The position numbers and the translations under genes were made by a program. 64,000 nt of DNA from Pseudomonas putida S13.1.2 (lineage in GTDB: Bacteria > Pseudomonadota > Gammaproteobacteria > Pseudomonadales > Pseudomonadaceae), in assembly GCF_000498395.2 (NCBI RefSeq), contig NZ_CP010979.1:3038001-3102000 (forward strand), given 5' to 3'. Under the pieces are notes generated by a model. That model was not told the origin of the DNA and did not search any database. It saw only the letters and a program-made list of their open reading frames with translations. Each line of letters starts with the position of its first letter. The first letter of the stretch is position 1. Positions 40,806 through 49,882 of this stretch are shown here, piece by piece.

Positions 40806-41699
40806 ATGCCAAACGGTTTCCCTGAACTGCCCCCGCTTAACGCGCTACGCGTGTTCGAAGTGGTTGCCCGCCACCTCAACTTCCGCCTGGCTGCCGAGGA
40901 ACTGGGTGTGACCCAGGCAGCAGTTGCTCAACAGATTCGTGGGCTGGAAGCGAACCTTAACCTTCGTTTGTTCGAGCGCCTGCCACGGGGCCTGGCGCTG
41001 ACCGATGCGGGCCTGGGCTACAGCGCCAGCATTCGCAGCGCCTTGGCGATGATCGATGAAGCCACCCGCCTGCTCCGGCCGCAGACGGCTCACCTGACGG
41101 TCAGCGTTACCCCTACCTTTGCCTCCAAATGGCTTATTCCCAGGCTGGGCAGCTTTGCGCAAAAACATCCAGACATTGATCTGCGTGTGCTGGCCACAGA
41201 TCGACTGTCGCACTTCAGCACCGATGGCGTGGATATCGCAGTGCGCTATGGCAAGCCCGAAATCGGCGCGGGTTTGAACAGCGAACTGTTGATGGAGGAG
41301 CGCATCGTCGCCGTGGCCAGTCCAAAGCTGTTTGAAGGCACTCATGCCCCCGCCAGCTTTGCCCAGCTTCAAGAATTCATCATGCTGCACGATGCCCATA
41401 ATTTCTGGCCTCAGTACCTTGCTGCAGTGTTCCCGCAACATGCGCAACCGACTGCGAAAAACCTGCGGTTCAATCAAACCTCCCTGGCCATCGATGCGGC
41501 CATCAGTGGTCAGGGTATTGCTTTGGCCAGCCTGGCGTTCGTCAGCGATGAAATCGTTGCGGGCAGGCTGGTGCAGGTCTTCGGTCAGCAGCTCAGGCTC
41601 GATAAGTCGTTCTATCTGGTGTGGCCACGCAAGCTGCAGCAGCCTGAATCGCTAGGCATAGTGCAGCGCTGGCTAAAGCAACAGGCTGACAATAGTTAA
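40806..41699 (+). CDS. LysR family transcriptional regulator (GcvA-like)
   Basis: 297 residues. The helix-turn-helix region LPPLNALRVFEVVARHLNFR, AAEELGVTQAAVAQQIRGLE is that of the GcvA/AmpR group, followed by the effector domain with LTVSVTPTFASKWLIPRLGS. The ATG at 40806 is used; a GTG 11 codons upstream is in frame. The SDR gene follows 97 bases downstream on the same strand and may be its target. Confidence 0.87.
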   Translation: MPNGFPELPPLNALRVFEVVARHLNFRLAAEELGVTQAAVAQQIRGLEANLNLRLFERLPRGLALTDAGLGYSASIRSALAMIDEATRLLRPQTAHLTVSVTPTFASKWLIPRLGSFAQKHPDIDLRVLATDRLSHFSTDGVDIAVRYGKPEIGAGLNSELLMEERIVAVASPKLFEGTHAPASFAQLQEFIMLHDAHNFWPQYLAAVFPQHAQPTAKNLRFNQTSLAIDAAISGQGIALASLAFVSDEIVAGRLVQVFGQQLRLDKSFYLVWPRKLQQPESLGIVQRWLKQQADNS

Positions 41700-41796
41700 T
41701 CTACTGCCATGGTAAAGTTTGGCTGCCTCCCTCGCCGCCGGGGCTACTGCTAAGGTGAGTGCACCTAAGCAATCAGCCGTTCACGTTGGAGGCAGC

Positions 41797-42501
41797 ATGT
41801 CAGTAGAAAAAGTTGCGATTATCACAGCCGGTGGCAGCGGCATGGGTGCGGCGGCAGCACGACGCCTGGCCGCTGACGGCTTCAAGGTTGGCATCCTTTC
41901 CTCCTCGGGCAAGGGCGAAGCACTGGCTGCCGAACTTGGCGGCATTGGCGTGACCGGCAGCAACCAGTCGGTTGAAGACCTGAAGCGCCTGGTAGATGCC
42001 GTAGTGGAAAAGTGGGGCCGCATCGACGTGCTGGTCAACAGCGCTGGCCATGGCCCGCGCGCGCCGATCCTGGAGATCAGCGACGAAGACTGGCACAAGG
42101 GCATGGACACCTACCTGCTCAATGTCATCCGCCCGACCCGCTTGGTCACGCCTTACATGCAGCGCCAAAAAGGGGGCGTGATCATTAACATTTCCACTGC
42201 CTGGGCGTTCGAGCCGAATGAGCTGTTCCCGACCTCTGCTGTATTCCGTTCGGGCCTGGCCGCCTTCACCAAGATCTTCGCCGACAATTTTGCCGGGGAT
42301 AACGTGCGGATCAACAACGTCCTCCCCGGCTGGATCGACAGCCTGCCAGCCACCGAACAACGCCGTGACAGCGTGCCGCTCAAACGCTATGGCACCAGCG
42401 AGGAAATCGCCGCCACTATCGCGTTTCTGGCCAGCGAAGGCGCTGCCTACATCACCGGGCAGAACATCAAGGTAGACGGCGGCCTGACGCGCAGCGTGTA
42501 A
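41797..42501 (+). CDS. short-chain dehydrogenase/reductase
   Basis: 234 residues. The NAD(P)-binding loop is ITAGGSGMGAAAARRLAADG, followed by NSAGHGPRAP. The expected catalytic YxxxK is altered: after INISTAWAFEP the tyrosine position reads FPTSAVFRSGLAAFTK, so the usual Tyr-x-x-x-Lys is replaced by Phe-Arg at that place. The end, AYITGQNIKVDGGLTRSV, is standard. Family membership is clear; loss of the catalytic pair makes activity doubtful. It lies behind the GcvA-like regulator, with GGAGGC upstream of the start. Confidence 0.85.
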   Translation: MSVEKVAIITAGGSGMGAAAARRLAADGFKVGILSSSGKGEALAAELGGIGVTGSNQSVEDLKRLVDAVVEKWGRIDVLVNSAGHGPRAPILEISDEDWHKGMDTYLLNVIRPTRLVTPYMQRQKGGVIINISTAWAFEPNELFPTSAVFRSGLAAFTKIFADNFAGDNVRINNVLPGWIDSLPATEQRRDSVPLKRYGTSEEIAATIAFLASEGAAYITGQNIKVDGGLTRSV

Positions 42502-42570
42502 ATGCCTGTGGCCGTGGTGTGCGCTGCTGCGGTCCTGCGAGGGGCCGCGCAAGCCAGGGAATGAGACAAG

Positions 42571-43287
42571 TTACTTGCTGGCGACCGATTGATTAACGAG
42601 CGGACAGCTCTGGGCGTTAAGAAAACGCGATTTCTTCAGCCAGTCTTGCTGGGGATAATAGGCAAACACGTAGCTGCCGCGCTGCAGCGTTTCGATCAGC
42701 TTGCCAGCAATTGCTGGCCGCACGGCTGGGCAGCCCTGGCTGCGCCCCAGGCGCCCGAGGCCGGGCACGACCTTGGGGTCGGCATACGCAGCGGCATGCA
42801 TCACAATCGCCCGAGACATGCTGTTGTCGTTGAACCCCGGCTCCAGCCCTTGCAGGCGCAGCGAGCGCCCGTGCTTGCCGCTGTAGGTCTGACCGGTTTC
42901 ATACAGGCCGATGGAGGACTGGTAGCTGTTCGGCGCATTGGAAAACGTGGTCGGCACATCAGCGCCGCTGTTCTTGCCATGGGCGACCCACTCCTCGAAC
43001 AACAGCTTCCTGGCGCGCAGGTCGAACACCCACAGGCGTTTGTCACGGGAAGCCTTGGAGTAATCGATCACCGTCAGCAACTTGTCCGCGTCGCTGTGAC
43101 TGGCGCACGCGTAGGCGGTGAGTGCCAGGGCCAGGGTCGAAAGGCTGGCGTTAGGGGCCAACTGCTGCAGCTCGGCAGCGCTAGGCAGGGGTTGCGCGTA
43201 GGCAGCATGCCAAGCGCTGAGGAAAAACAGGCCAATACTGGCCGCTGAGAGCCGGAAGGCTCCCCGCAATGGTTCGAACATCGACAT
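42571..43287 (-). CDS. murein L,D-transpeptidase catalytic domain family protein (YkuD_2)
   Basis: 238 residues from the ATG at 43287, preceded by AGGG. Signal peptide SIGLFFLSAWHAAYAQP. The catalytic block is VMHAAAYADPKVV followed by GRLGRSQGCPAVRPAIAGKL; the cysteine in SQGC is the expected nucleophile and HAA carries the histidine. Such proteins act on peptidoglycan in the periplasm. A second, unrelated-length L,D-transpeptidase gene lies 85 bases upstream on the same strand. Confidence 0.86.
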   Translation of the reverse strand: MSMFEPLRGAFRLSAASIGLFFLSAWHAAYAQPLPSAAELQQLAPNASLSTLALALTAYACASHSDADKLLTVIDYSKASRDKRLWVFDLRARKLLFEEWVAHGKNSGADVPTTFSNAPNSYQSSIGLYETGQTYSGKHGRSLRLQGLEPGFNDNSMSRAIVMHAAAYADPKVVPGLGRLGRSQGCPAVRPAIAGKLIETLQRGSYVFAYYPQQDWLKKSRFLNAQSCPLVNQSVASK

Positions 43288-43372
43288 GGAATACCCTGTT
43301 GAAAACCTGTCTTTTCTTGCCTTGTTTGCAGCCAAAAGCGGCTACTTTGCTTGATTACCTCAGGAAAGCCGA

Positions 43373-44407
43373 TCACTTCTTGACCAATGGTTTAGATTCT
43401 TCACTGCCTTCGGTGCTGATCACCGTGAATTTTCCTTCGGTGCGGGTTTCCCGGGTCGACGCCCAGTCGGTGATCACCAGCATCGTGCCGACGTCCATCG
43501 CCGTACGTAAATGACGGCGAAACTCCGGGTTGATGTTCAGCTGCCCCAGTTGTTCATAGGGCGTATTCCCGTACTCCGGGTTGCTCAGGCCCACCACCGA
43601 CCACCGTAAGGGTAGCGCGCCATCGAGTGCCAGGGCGGATGGTTTTTGCAGCAGTGAATACACCGCCATGCCACTGCGGTGCTGGCTGCCTGCAGGCGAA
43701 AGTGCTGGCGCCGAGCCGACCAACTGGCCACCGCGATACACGTAGGCACGCAAGTCGGCGCGGCTGATCAGGATCGACAGGGGCCCTGCCGTGGGGTCTG
43801 GGTCGTTCCAGAATTGCTGGTTGCTCAGCATCAGCGGGCCTTGGGCCTTGCCATCGCTGACCGTGGGCGCCAGCACACCGGGGTGGTAGACCTCCACCGG
43901 GGCACTGCTGGTATCGGAAACGATGACGGTAGTCGAACTGAAGCCGGTGACTTCGTACAGCTTCTTGGCAAAGTCCATCGGCAGCCGCACGCAACCATGC
44001 GAGGCGGGGTACCCCGGTAGATGGCCTGCGTGCAGGGCAATGCCGTCCCACGTCAGGCGCTCCATGTAGGGCATCGGTGCGCTGTTGTAGAGGCTGGACT
44101 TATGCTCGACCTTCTTCTGCAGAATGCTAAATACCCCGGTGGGGGTTTCCCGCCCTGGCTTGCCGCTGCTCACGGTGCTGACGCCGATGGCAATGCCATT
44201 GCGATAAACGTAGGCACGTTGCTCGGTAAGGCTGACCACCACGGTCACCGGCCCCACCGGCGAAACCTGCGGGTACCAGAGAAACTGGCCAGGCTTGAGG
44301 CTTTCAAGCTGGCTCCTGAGTGCGGCCGGTGTGGGCACCTGCAGTGGAGCCGCTTCGACCAAGGCAGCGCTGAGTAACAGACCCAGTCCAAGCGTTACAT
44401 GCAACAT
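43373..44407 (-). CDS. L,D-transpeptidase (YkuD family)
   Basis: 344 residues. Signal peptide LHVTLGLGLLLSAALVEAAP. The YkuD domain spans about residues 45-160 with VVVSLTEQRAYVYRNGIAIG, the histidine motif ALHAGHLPGYPASHGCVRLP and its nucleophile cysteine. A second repeat-like segment follows (LSILISRADLRAYVYRGGQL), which looks like a degenerate second YkuD copy without the SHGC motif. The ATG at 44407 follows GGGGGG; an ATG five codons earlier is also possible. Confidence 0.86.
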   Translation of the reverse strand: MLHVTLGLGLLLSAALVEAAPLQVPTPAALRSQLESLKPGQFLWYPQVSPVGPVTVVVSLTEQRAYVYRNGIAIGVSTVSSGKPGRETPTGVFSILQKKVEHKSSLYNSAPMPYMERLTWDGIALHAGHLPGYPASHGCVRLPMDFAKKLYEVTGFSSTTVIVSDTSSAPVEVYHPGVLAPTVSDGKAQGPLMLSNQQFWNDPDPTAGPLSILISRADLRAYVYRGGQLVGSAPALSPAGSQHRSGMAVYSLLQKPSALALDGALPLRWSVVGLSNPEYGNTPYEQLGQLNINPEFRRHLRTAMDVGTMLVITDWASTRETRTEGKFTVISTEGSEESKPLVKK

Positions 44408-44653
44408 CCTATTGCCCCCCATAGAACCCTGCCGCCAGCTTAGTCGGAATACTCCCCGCAAAGCCAACCGTTCAACACGCCGGCCCAGGCTGTAGGGCCA
44501 GCATGCGCCCGCACCTGGTGCAACTGGTAACAAATCCGCACACTAAATGTGCACAAAATTCCCACTTCAACGTGCAAACCATCACGCAAAAACCCGAATG
44601 AAGGCCAGAGATCCGTGGAGCCCGCCGTAAGCGCGGGCTGGTATGAATCTTGT

Positions 44654-44663
44654 TTGTATACAA
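44654..44663. promoter_or_regulatory. TTGTATACAA palindrome before the NCS1 permease
   Basis: A perfect 10-base palindrome, part of CTTGTTTGTATACAAG, 38 bases before the permease start. It resembles FadR-subgroup GntR operators. Another inverted repeat, GCACACTAAATGTGC, lies at 44538-44552 in the same gap, which is otherwise without genes. Confidence 0.5.
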
Positions 44664-44701
44664 GACCAAAAATAAAAGTACACAACCATCACGGAGTTCC
44701 G

Positions 44702-46222
44702 ATGGCGTCGATTTCACGTTCCGATGTTGACCAGCTCGATGCTCTCCCCGCCGATACGGCTGGGCCCAGTCAGCTGGCGTTGAGCCCCCGCCTGTACAGT
44801 GCCGACCTTGCACCCACCCGCGCAGCAAATCGCACCTGGGGGCGCTACAGCCTGTTTGCGCTGTGGACCAACGATGTGCATAACATCGCCAACTACTCCT
44901 TCGCCATCGGCCTGTTCGCCCTGGGCATGAGCGGCGCGCAGATCCTCGGCGCCTTCGCGCTCGGCGCGCTGGTGATCTACGGCCTGATGAACCTGTCCGG
45001 CTACATGGGCCAGAAGACCGGCCTGCCCTACCCCGTCCTGTGCCGGATCAGCTTCGGCATCCATGGGGCGCAGATCCCGGCACTGATCCGCGCAGTGATC
45101 GCCATTGCCTGGTTCGGCATCCAGACCTACCTCGCCTCGGTCGTCCTGCGCGTGCTGCTGACCGCCATCGCACCGGACCTCAAGGCCTACGACCAGAACT
45201 CGATCCTCGGCCTGTCGACCCTGGGCTGGGTCACCTTCCTCGGCATCTGGTGCGTACAGGTGGCGATCTTCGCCTACGGCATGGAGATGGTGCGGCGCTT
45301 CGAGTCCATCACCGGGCCGATCATCCTGGTGGCTTTCGCCTGCCTGGCGGGCTGGATGTACTGGCGCAGTGGCCTGTCGATTGCCTGGTCGAGCGGCAAC
45401 GCACCAACCGGCTCCACAATGTGGCTGAAGGTGCTCGGCGCCGCTGCGTTGTGGGTCTCGCTGTACGGCACCATGATTCTCAACTTCTGCGACTTTACCC
45501 GTAACTGCCCGGACAGGCGCACCATCAGCGTGGGCAACTTCTGGGGCCTGCCGGTGAACATGCTCGGCTTCGCGCTGATCGCCGTGGTGCTCGCCGGTGC
45601 GCAGTTCAGCATCGATGGCAAGCTGGTGCAGGGCCCGACCGAAATCGTCGCCGCCATCCCCAACACCGCCGGCCTGGTGCTGGCCTGCCTGGCCTTCCTG
45701 ATCGTCACCGTGGCAGTGAACATCATGGCCAACTTCGTCGCCCCCGCCTACGTGCTCGCCAACCTGGCGCCAAACCTGCTGAACTTCCGCCGCGCAGGCC
45801 TGCTCAGCGCCGCCATCGCGGTGGTGATCCTGCCGTGGCACCTGTACAACAGCCCGTCCGTGATCGTGTATTTCCTTGGCGGCCTGGGCGCCTTGCTCGG
45901 CCCGCTGTACGGCATCATCGTCACCGACTATTACCTGGTACGCCGCAGCCGGGTGAACCTGCCGCAGCTGTATAGCGAAAGCCCGGAGGCCGCCTACCAC
46001 TTCAGCGGCGGGGTCAACCTGCGCGCCGTCGCGGCGTTTATCCCCGCTGCGCTGATCGCCATCGTGCTGGCGCTGGTGCCGGCGTTCGAGACGCTATCGC
46101 AGTTCTCCTGGTTCTTCGGGGCGGGTTTGGGCGGGTTGATTCATTACGCGATCGCCAATCGCAGCATCAAGCACGTGGAAGTATCCGGCGAAAGCATCGC
46201 GGTAGATAGCGCGCAGCACTGA
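44702..46222 (+). CDS. NCS1 family nucleobase/hydantoin:cation symporter
   Basis: 506 residues with about twelve membrane helices. The N-terminal motif TWGRYSLFALWTNDVHNIAN and SGYMGQKTGLPYPVLCRISF are diagnostic for NCS1 transporters (allantoin, uracil, hydantoin or cytosine). The segment GTMILNFCDFTRNCPDRRTI is typical of the bacterial allantoin/hydantoin subgroup. No catabolic genes for such compounds are adjacent, so the substrate is open. The ATG at 44702 gives the normal start. A strong terminator follows the gene. Confidence 0.9.
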   Translation: MASISRSDVDQLDALPADTAGPSQLALSPRLYSADLAPTRAANRTWGRYSLFALWTNDVHNIANYSFAIGLFALGMSGAQILGAFALGALVIYGLMNLSGYMGQKTGLPYPVLCRISFGIHGAQIPALIRAVIAIAWFGIQTYLASVVLRVLLTAIAPDLKAYDQNSILGLSTLGWVTFLGIWCVQVAIFAYGMEMVRRFESITGPIILVAFACLAGWMYWRSGLSIAWSSGNAPTGSTMWLKVLGAAALWVSLYGTMILNFCDFTRNCPDRRTISVGNFWGLPVNMLGFALIAVVLAGAQFSIDGKLVQGPTEIVAAIPNTAGLVLACLAFLIVTVAVNIMANFVAPAYVLANLAPNLLNFRRAGLLSAAIAVVILPWHLYNSPSVIVYFLGGLGALLGPLYGIIVTDYYLVRRSRVNLPQLYSESPEAAYHFSGGVNLRAVAAFIPAALIAIVLALVPAFETLSQFSWFFGAGLGGLIHYAIANRSIKHVEVSGESIAVDSAQH

Positions 46223-46242
46223 CCGGCGCAACAAGAAGGGAC

Positions 46243-46276
46243 AAGGTTCATCGCGCTTTGGGGCACGATGAACCTT
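46243..46276 (+). terminator. intrinsic terminator after the NCS1 permease
   Basis: AAGGTTCATCG (46243-46253) pairs perfectly with CGATGAACCTT (46266-46276) around a 12-base loop and is followed by TTG with T-rich bases. The matching A's on the left side let it work on both strands, serving the convergent remnant as well. Confidence 0.75.
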
Positions 46277-46286
46277 TTGTTGAGTA

Positions 46287-46620
46287 CTACTGCTTGATCA
46301 GATCGCTAGGCTTCCAGCTCTGGTCGAAAAACGCCTGTTTCGGCCCGTACAGCCGCACAATCACCAGGAAGCCTTTGCCCGGTACCGTACGAATCCAGTT
46401 TTTCCCTGAACCTGGTGATTCTGGGCCGAAGTAGATGTCGGTGGAGCCGTCGCTGTTCTGCGCTGGCTTGTCCATCTGGTTGAGCGACGGGAACGGCTGG
46501 CCATTGTCCAGCCCCGAGGCGGTCAGGTTGTCGTAGGCAGTCACCGACCAGAACAACGCCGCCGGCACATTTGCCGGAAGATTGAGCTTGTAGGTGTGGG
46601 CACCGCGCGGTCCTTCGGCA
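46287..46620 (-). pseudogene. DUF1254/DUF1214 protein, C-terminal remnant
   Basis: About 110 codons survive. The protein reads GAHTYKLNLPANVPAALFWS, VTAYDNLTASGLDNGQPFPS, DIYFGPESPGSGKNWIRTVP and GKGFLVIVRLYGPKQAFFDQ, which is the end of the DUF1214 domain of DUF1254 proteins. Family members are usually over 400 residues, so more than two thirds is missing at the N-terminal side, where the sequence meets an oppositely oriented barrel gene that is also cut. The only starts left are internal. It is most likely non-functional. Confidence 0.75.
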
Positions 46621-47291
46621 TCGACGGGCGCAACTCTGCGATACAGGTAATTCAGCCGTATGCCGATGTCAGCGCATCATTCGACGATGCGCGTTTTTTC
46701 GACGGGACCAAGCACAATGGCGGCATGGGTGACGTGCAGTTGGTGTTCGTGCATAACCTGTTTGGCGGGCCGGCGCTGACCCAGGAAGAGTTCGCCACCT
46801 GGCAGCCCGAGACGTTCCTGACCGGGGCCTTGTGGGTTACGGCCCCCACCGGCGACTACGACAAGAAGCGCATCATCAATATCGGCGCCAACCGCTGGGT
46901 GTTCAAACCGGAGCTGGCATTTGGCACGCCCATCGGGCCGACCTGGCTGGAGGTGAACACCTACGTGTCGCTGTATGGCGACAATGAGGATTACCTGGGC
47001 GACAACAAGCTTGAGCAGAAGCCGCTGTATGCCGTCGAAGGGCACTACAGCTACAGCTTCAACCGTGCGCTGTGGGCCTCTCTCGACGCCACCTACAACA
47101 AAGGTGGGGAAACCAGAATCAATGGCGTGAACCAGGATAACCAGCAAGAGAACACACTGCTGGGTGCCAGCCTGGGCTTCATGCTATCGCCCCAGTTCGG
47201 CGGGTTGATTGCCTATTCGGACACTGTCTCCGAGCGCACAGGTTCACCGGATGTGAACACCTGGACATTGCGCTTGCAGTACGCGTGGTGA
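46596..47291 (+). pseudogene. outer-membrane barrel protein (MetA/phenol-degradation family), N-terminally cut
   Basis: About 230 codons remain. Segments such as VIQPYADVSASFDDARFFDG, MGDVQLVFVHNLFGGPALTQ, TAPTGDYDKKRIINIGANRW and the C-terminal TWTLRLQYAW fit the MetA-pathway outer-membrane family. The signal peptide and first strands are absent, and no ribosome site precedes the first available start (GTG). Its cut end abuts the cut end of the DUF1254 remnant on the other strand at about 46596-46625, as expected after one deletion removed the 5' halves of two divergent genes. Confidence 0.72.
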
Positions 47292-47483
47292 GGACTTCAA
47301 TCAGCGTACGACCTGCGTTCAACGTTATTCAGGGCGAACCTCAAGGCAGGCAAGGCATTGGAGCAGCCTAGTGCCGCGACAGTCTGCAAAGCGGCCCCGG
47401 CTGTCTGCATTTACGCATGACCCGTGGAGCCGCTGCATGCCTATCGAGACAAAGGCGCCCCGGCAGAAGCTGGCGGAAATCGA

Positions 47484-49862
47484 TTACCAGTTGTAGGTAA
47501 CAGTCCCGTACACCGTACGCTGCTGCCCATACTGGCAACCCACGTTGCTGAAGCAGCCGGCCACGTAGTCCTCGTCGAACAGGTTGGTGGCGTTCAGTGA
47601 CACTTCCACCCCATCCAGCGACGTGTCCACCTTGCCCAGGCTGTAGGCCACCAGCGCGTCAACCACCGTGTAGCTGTCGACCTTGAAGCTGTTGGCCGTG
47701 TCACCGTAGGTACTGCCCACGTAACGGGCGCCGGCGCCAATACGCAGGCCTTCCAGCAGGCCGCCCTGGAAGCTGTAGTCACCCCAGATCGAGGCCATGT
47801 GCTCGGGGATGCGGAACGGCGTGTTGCCCTTGGTGCCTATGTCCGACTTGGTCACCTCGACATCATTCCAGGTGTAGCTGCCGATCACGTTGAAGCCCTT
47901 GCTGATCTCGGTCTTGGCTTCCAGCTCCACACCCTGGGAACGCACCTCGCCATCTTGGCGGGAGAAGCCGTTGACGTTCTCGGTGGCGTTCTGCTTGGTC
48001 AGGTCGAACACCGCCAGGGTGTACAAGCTGTTGGAGCCCGGCGGCTCGTACTTCACACCCACTTCATACTGCTTGCCGACCTCGGGGTCGAGTTGCGAGT
48101 TGTTGGCGGTCACGCCCATCACCGGCAGGAACGACTCGCTGTAGCTGGCATAGGGGGCAAGGCCGTTGTCGAACAGGTAGACGATACCGGCGCGGCCGCT
48201 GAACTTCTCGTCCTTCTGCGTCTGCGGGGCGCGGTCGTCCTTCTGGTTGTTGGCCCAGTCGTAGCGGCCACCGAGCAGGAACACCCACTTGTCGATCTTG
48301 AGTTGATCCTGCAGGTACAGGCCGGTCTGCGACAGCTTCTGTTCGTAGCTGGCGCGGCTGAACGGGGTGAAGCCCAACGGCTGGCCATACACCGGGTTGT
48401 ACACATCAAAGGTGCCGTTGATCAGATTCAGCGCCTGGTCCTGGTCGAACTTGCCGTTGTTGTAGTCCACGCCAGTCAGCAGGGTGTGTTCCACCGGGCC
48501 GGTAGCGAAGTTGGCCTGCACCTGGTTGTCCATGGTGAACAGGCGGCCATCGCCCTTGCGCTCATCGGCGTAGCGCATGTACTCGTCGCCCACCGGCATG
48601 AGGATGGCAATCTCCGCGCTGGACTGGCGGTAGTCGCTGTAGCGCACGTTCTGGCGCAGGGTCCAGATCTCGTCCAGGTGGTGCTCGAACACATAGCCCA
48701 GCGAGGTCTTCTCGTTGGTCATGTAGTCATAGGCGCTGTCGCCGACATAGGTATCACGGTCCAGGCGGCCGCGCGGGTCGTGGAACACCGTGCCCTGGGC
48801 CGGCAGCGGGTTGGCGAAGTTGCCGGTCTGCTTCTGGTACTCGGCCAGCACGGTCAGCTCGGTGTCGGCGTTGGGCCGGAAACTCACCGCTGGCGCCAGG
48901 TACTCGCGGCGGTTGGTGATGTGATCGGCCTGGGCATCGGCTTCGCGGAACAGGCCGGTCAGGCGGTAGCTCCACACGCCCTCCTCGTCCAGCTTGTCAC
49001 CCAGGTCGAAGGCCGCCTGCTTGTAGTCGTGGTTGCCTCCCTGCACCTGCACCTGGCGCAGCGGCTCGGTGGTCGGGCGTTTGCTCACCAGGTTGATCTG
49101 GCCACCGGGGTCGGAGGCACCGTACAGCACTGAGCTTGCCCCGCGCAGCACTTCGATGCGCTCCAGGCCATAGGGTTCAGGGGCGTCCCACCCTAGAAAG
49201 TCCGGCAGAAAGGTACGGGTGCCATCGCGCAGCATGCGCCCGGTGCCCTGCTGGAAGCCGCGGATGGTCAGCTGGTCGGTGACGAACTGCGGGCCGGCAA
49301 GCTCCGCGTTGATGCCCGGGGTGTAACGCAGGGCCTGGGCCACGGTCTTGGGCTGCTGGGCCTGGATCTGCTCGCGGGTCACCACCGACACCGAGTACGG
49401 GGTCTCCAGGATTGGCGTGTCGGTCTTGGTACCCGCCGAAGCGCGCTTGGCCACGTAGCCGTCATCCGGCGTCACCGAGCTGTAGGCCTGGCCGGAGATA
49501 CTGGTGCTCGGCAGCATCAATGCCGCATCGTCACTGCTGCCCTGCAAGGTTACGTGGTTGCCTTCGATGCGGTAGGCGATCGAGGTGCCCTGCAGCAATT
49601 GGCGCAGCGCCTCTTCCGGCTCCATCTGCCCCGACACGCCGCGGCTGCGCAGGCCCGAGACGGTGTCCTGTTTGTAGATGATCTGCAGGTTGGCCTGGTT
49701 GCCCAGGTCGGACAGCGCCGAGGCCAGCGGTTTGGGCGGGATGTCGATGCGCACAGGCTCGGCCTGGACCGGCTGCGCGGCGGCGATGGCCAGGCCCAGG
49801 GTGGCGGCGGCGATGCAGCGGCGCAGTCGGCAGGCCGGTTGATTCAACGAAAAGGCGCTCAT
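47484..49862 (-). CDS. TonB-dependent hydroxamate siderophore receptor with signalling domain
   Basis: 792 residues. Signal peptide, then an STN domain at about 35-100 (VRIDIPPKPLASALSDLGNQ, GQMEPEEALRQLLQGTSIAY). The plug has TPYSVSVVTREQIQAQQPKT and VLRGASSVLYGASDPGGQIN; the barrel ends with a disulfide-like pair and aromatic tail (VAGCFSNVGCQYGQQRTVYG). The plug and tail wording place it with FhuA/FoxA/FiuA hydroxamate receptors rather than pyoverdine FpvA. The ATG at 49862 follows CAGGAG. It is the last gene of the exporter-fhuF-receptor operon and the likely import gate for the siderophore made by this locus. Confidence 0.91.
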   Translation of the reverse strand: MSAFSLNQPACRLRRCIAAATLGLAIAAAQPVQAEPVRIDIPPKPLASALSDLGNQANLQIIYKQDTVSGLRSRGVSGQMEPEEALRQLLQGTSIAYRIEGNHVTLQGSSDDAALMLPSTSISGQAYSSVTPDDGYVAKRASAGTKTDTPILETPYSVSVVTREQIQAQQPKTVAQALRYTPGINAELAGPQFVTDQLTIRGFQQGTGRMLRDGTRTFLPDFLGWDAPEPYGLERIEVLRGASSVLYGASDPGGQINLVSKRPTTEPLRQVQVQGGNHDYKQAAFDLGDKLDEEGVWSYRLTGLFREADAQADHITNRREYLAPAVSFRPNADTELTVLAEYQKQTGNFANPLPAQGTVFHDPRGRLDRDTYVGDSAYDYMTNEKTSLGYVFEHHLDEIWTLRQNVRYSDYRQSSAEIAILMPVGDEYMRYADERKGDGRLFTMDNQVQANFATGPVEHTLLTGVDYNNGKFDQDQALNLINGTFDVYNPVYGQPLGFTPFSRASYEQKLSQTGLYLQDQLKIDKWVFLLGGRYDWANNQKDDRAPQTQKDEKFSGRAGIVYLFDNGLAPYASYSESFLPVMGVTANNSQLDPEVGKQYEVGVKYEPPGSNSLYTLAVFDLTKQNATENVNGFSRQDGEVRSQGVELEAKTEISKGFNVIGSYTWNDVEVTKSDIGTKGNTPFRIPEHMASIWGDYSFQGGLLEGLRIGAGARYVGSTYGDTANSFKVDSYTVVDALVAYSLGKVDTSLDGVEVSLNATNLFDEDYVAGCFSNVGCQYGQQRTVYGTVTYNW

Positions 49863-49882
49863 GATGCTCCTGACGATTATGG

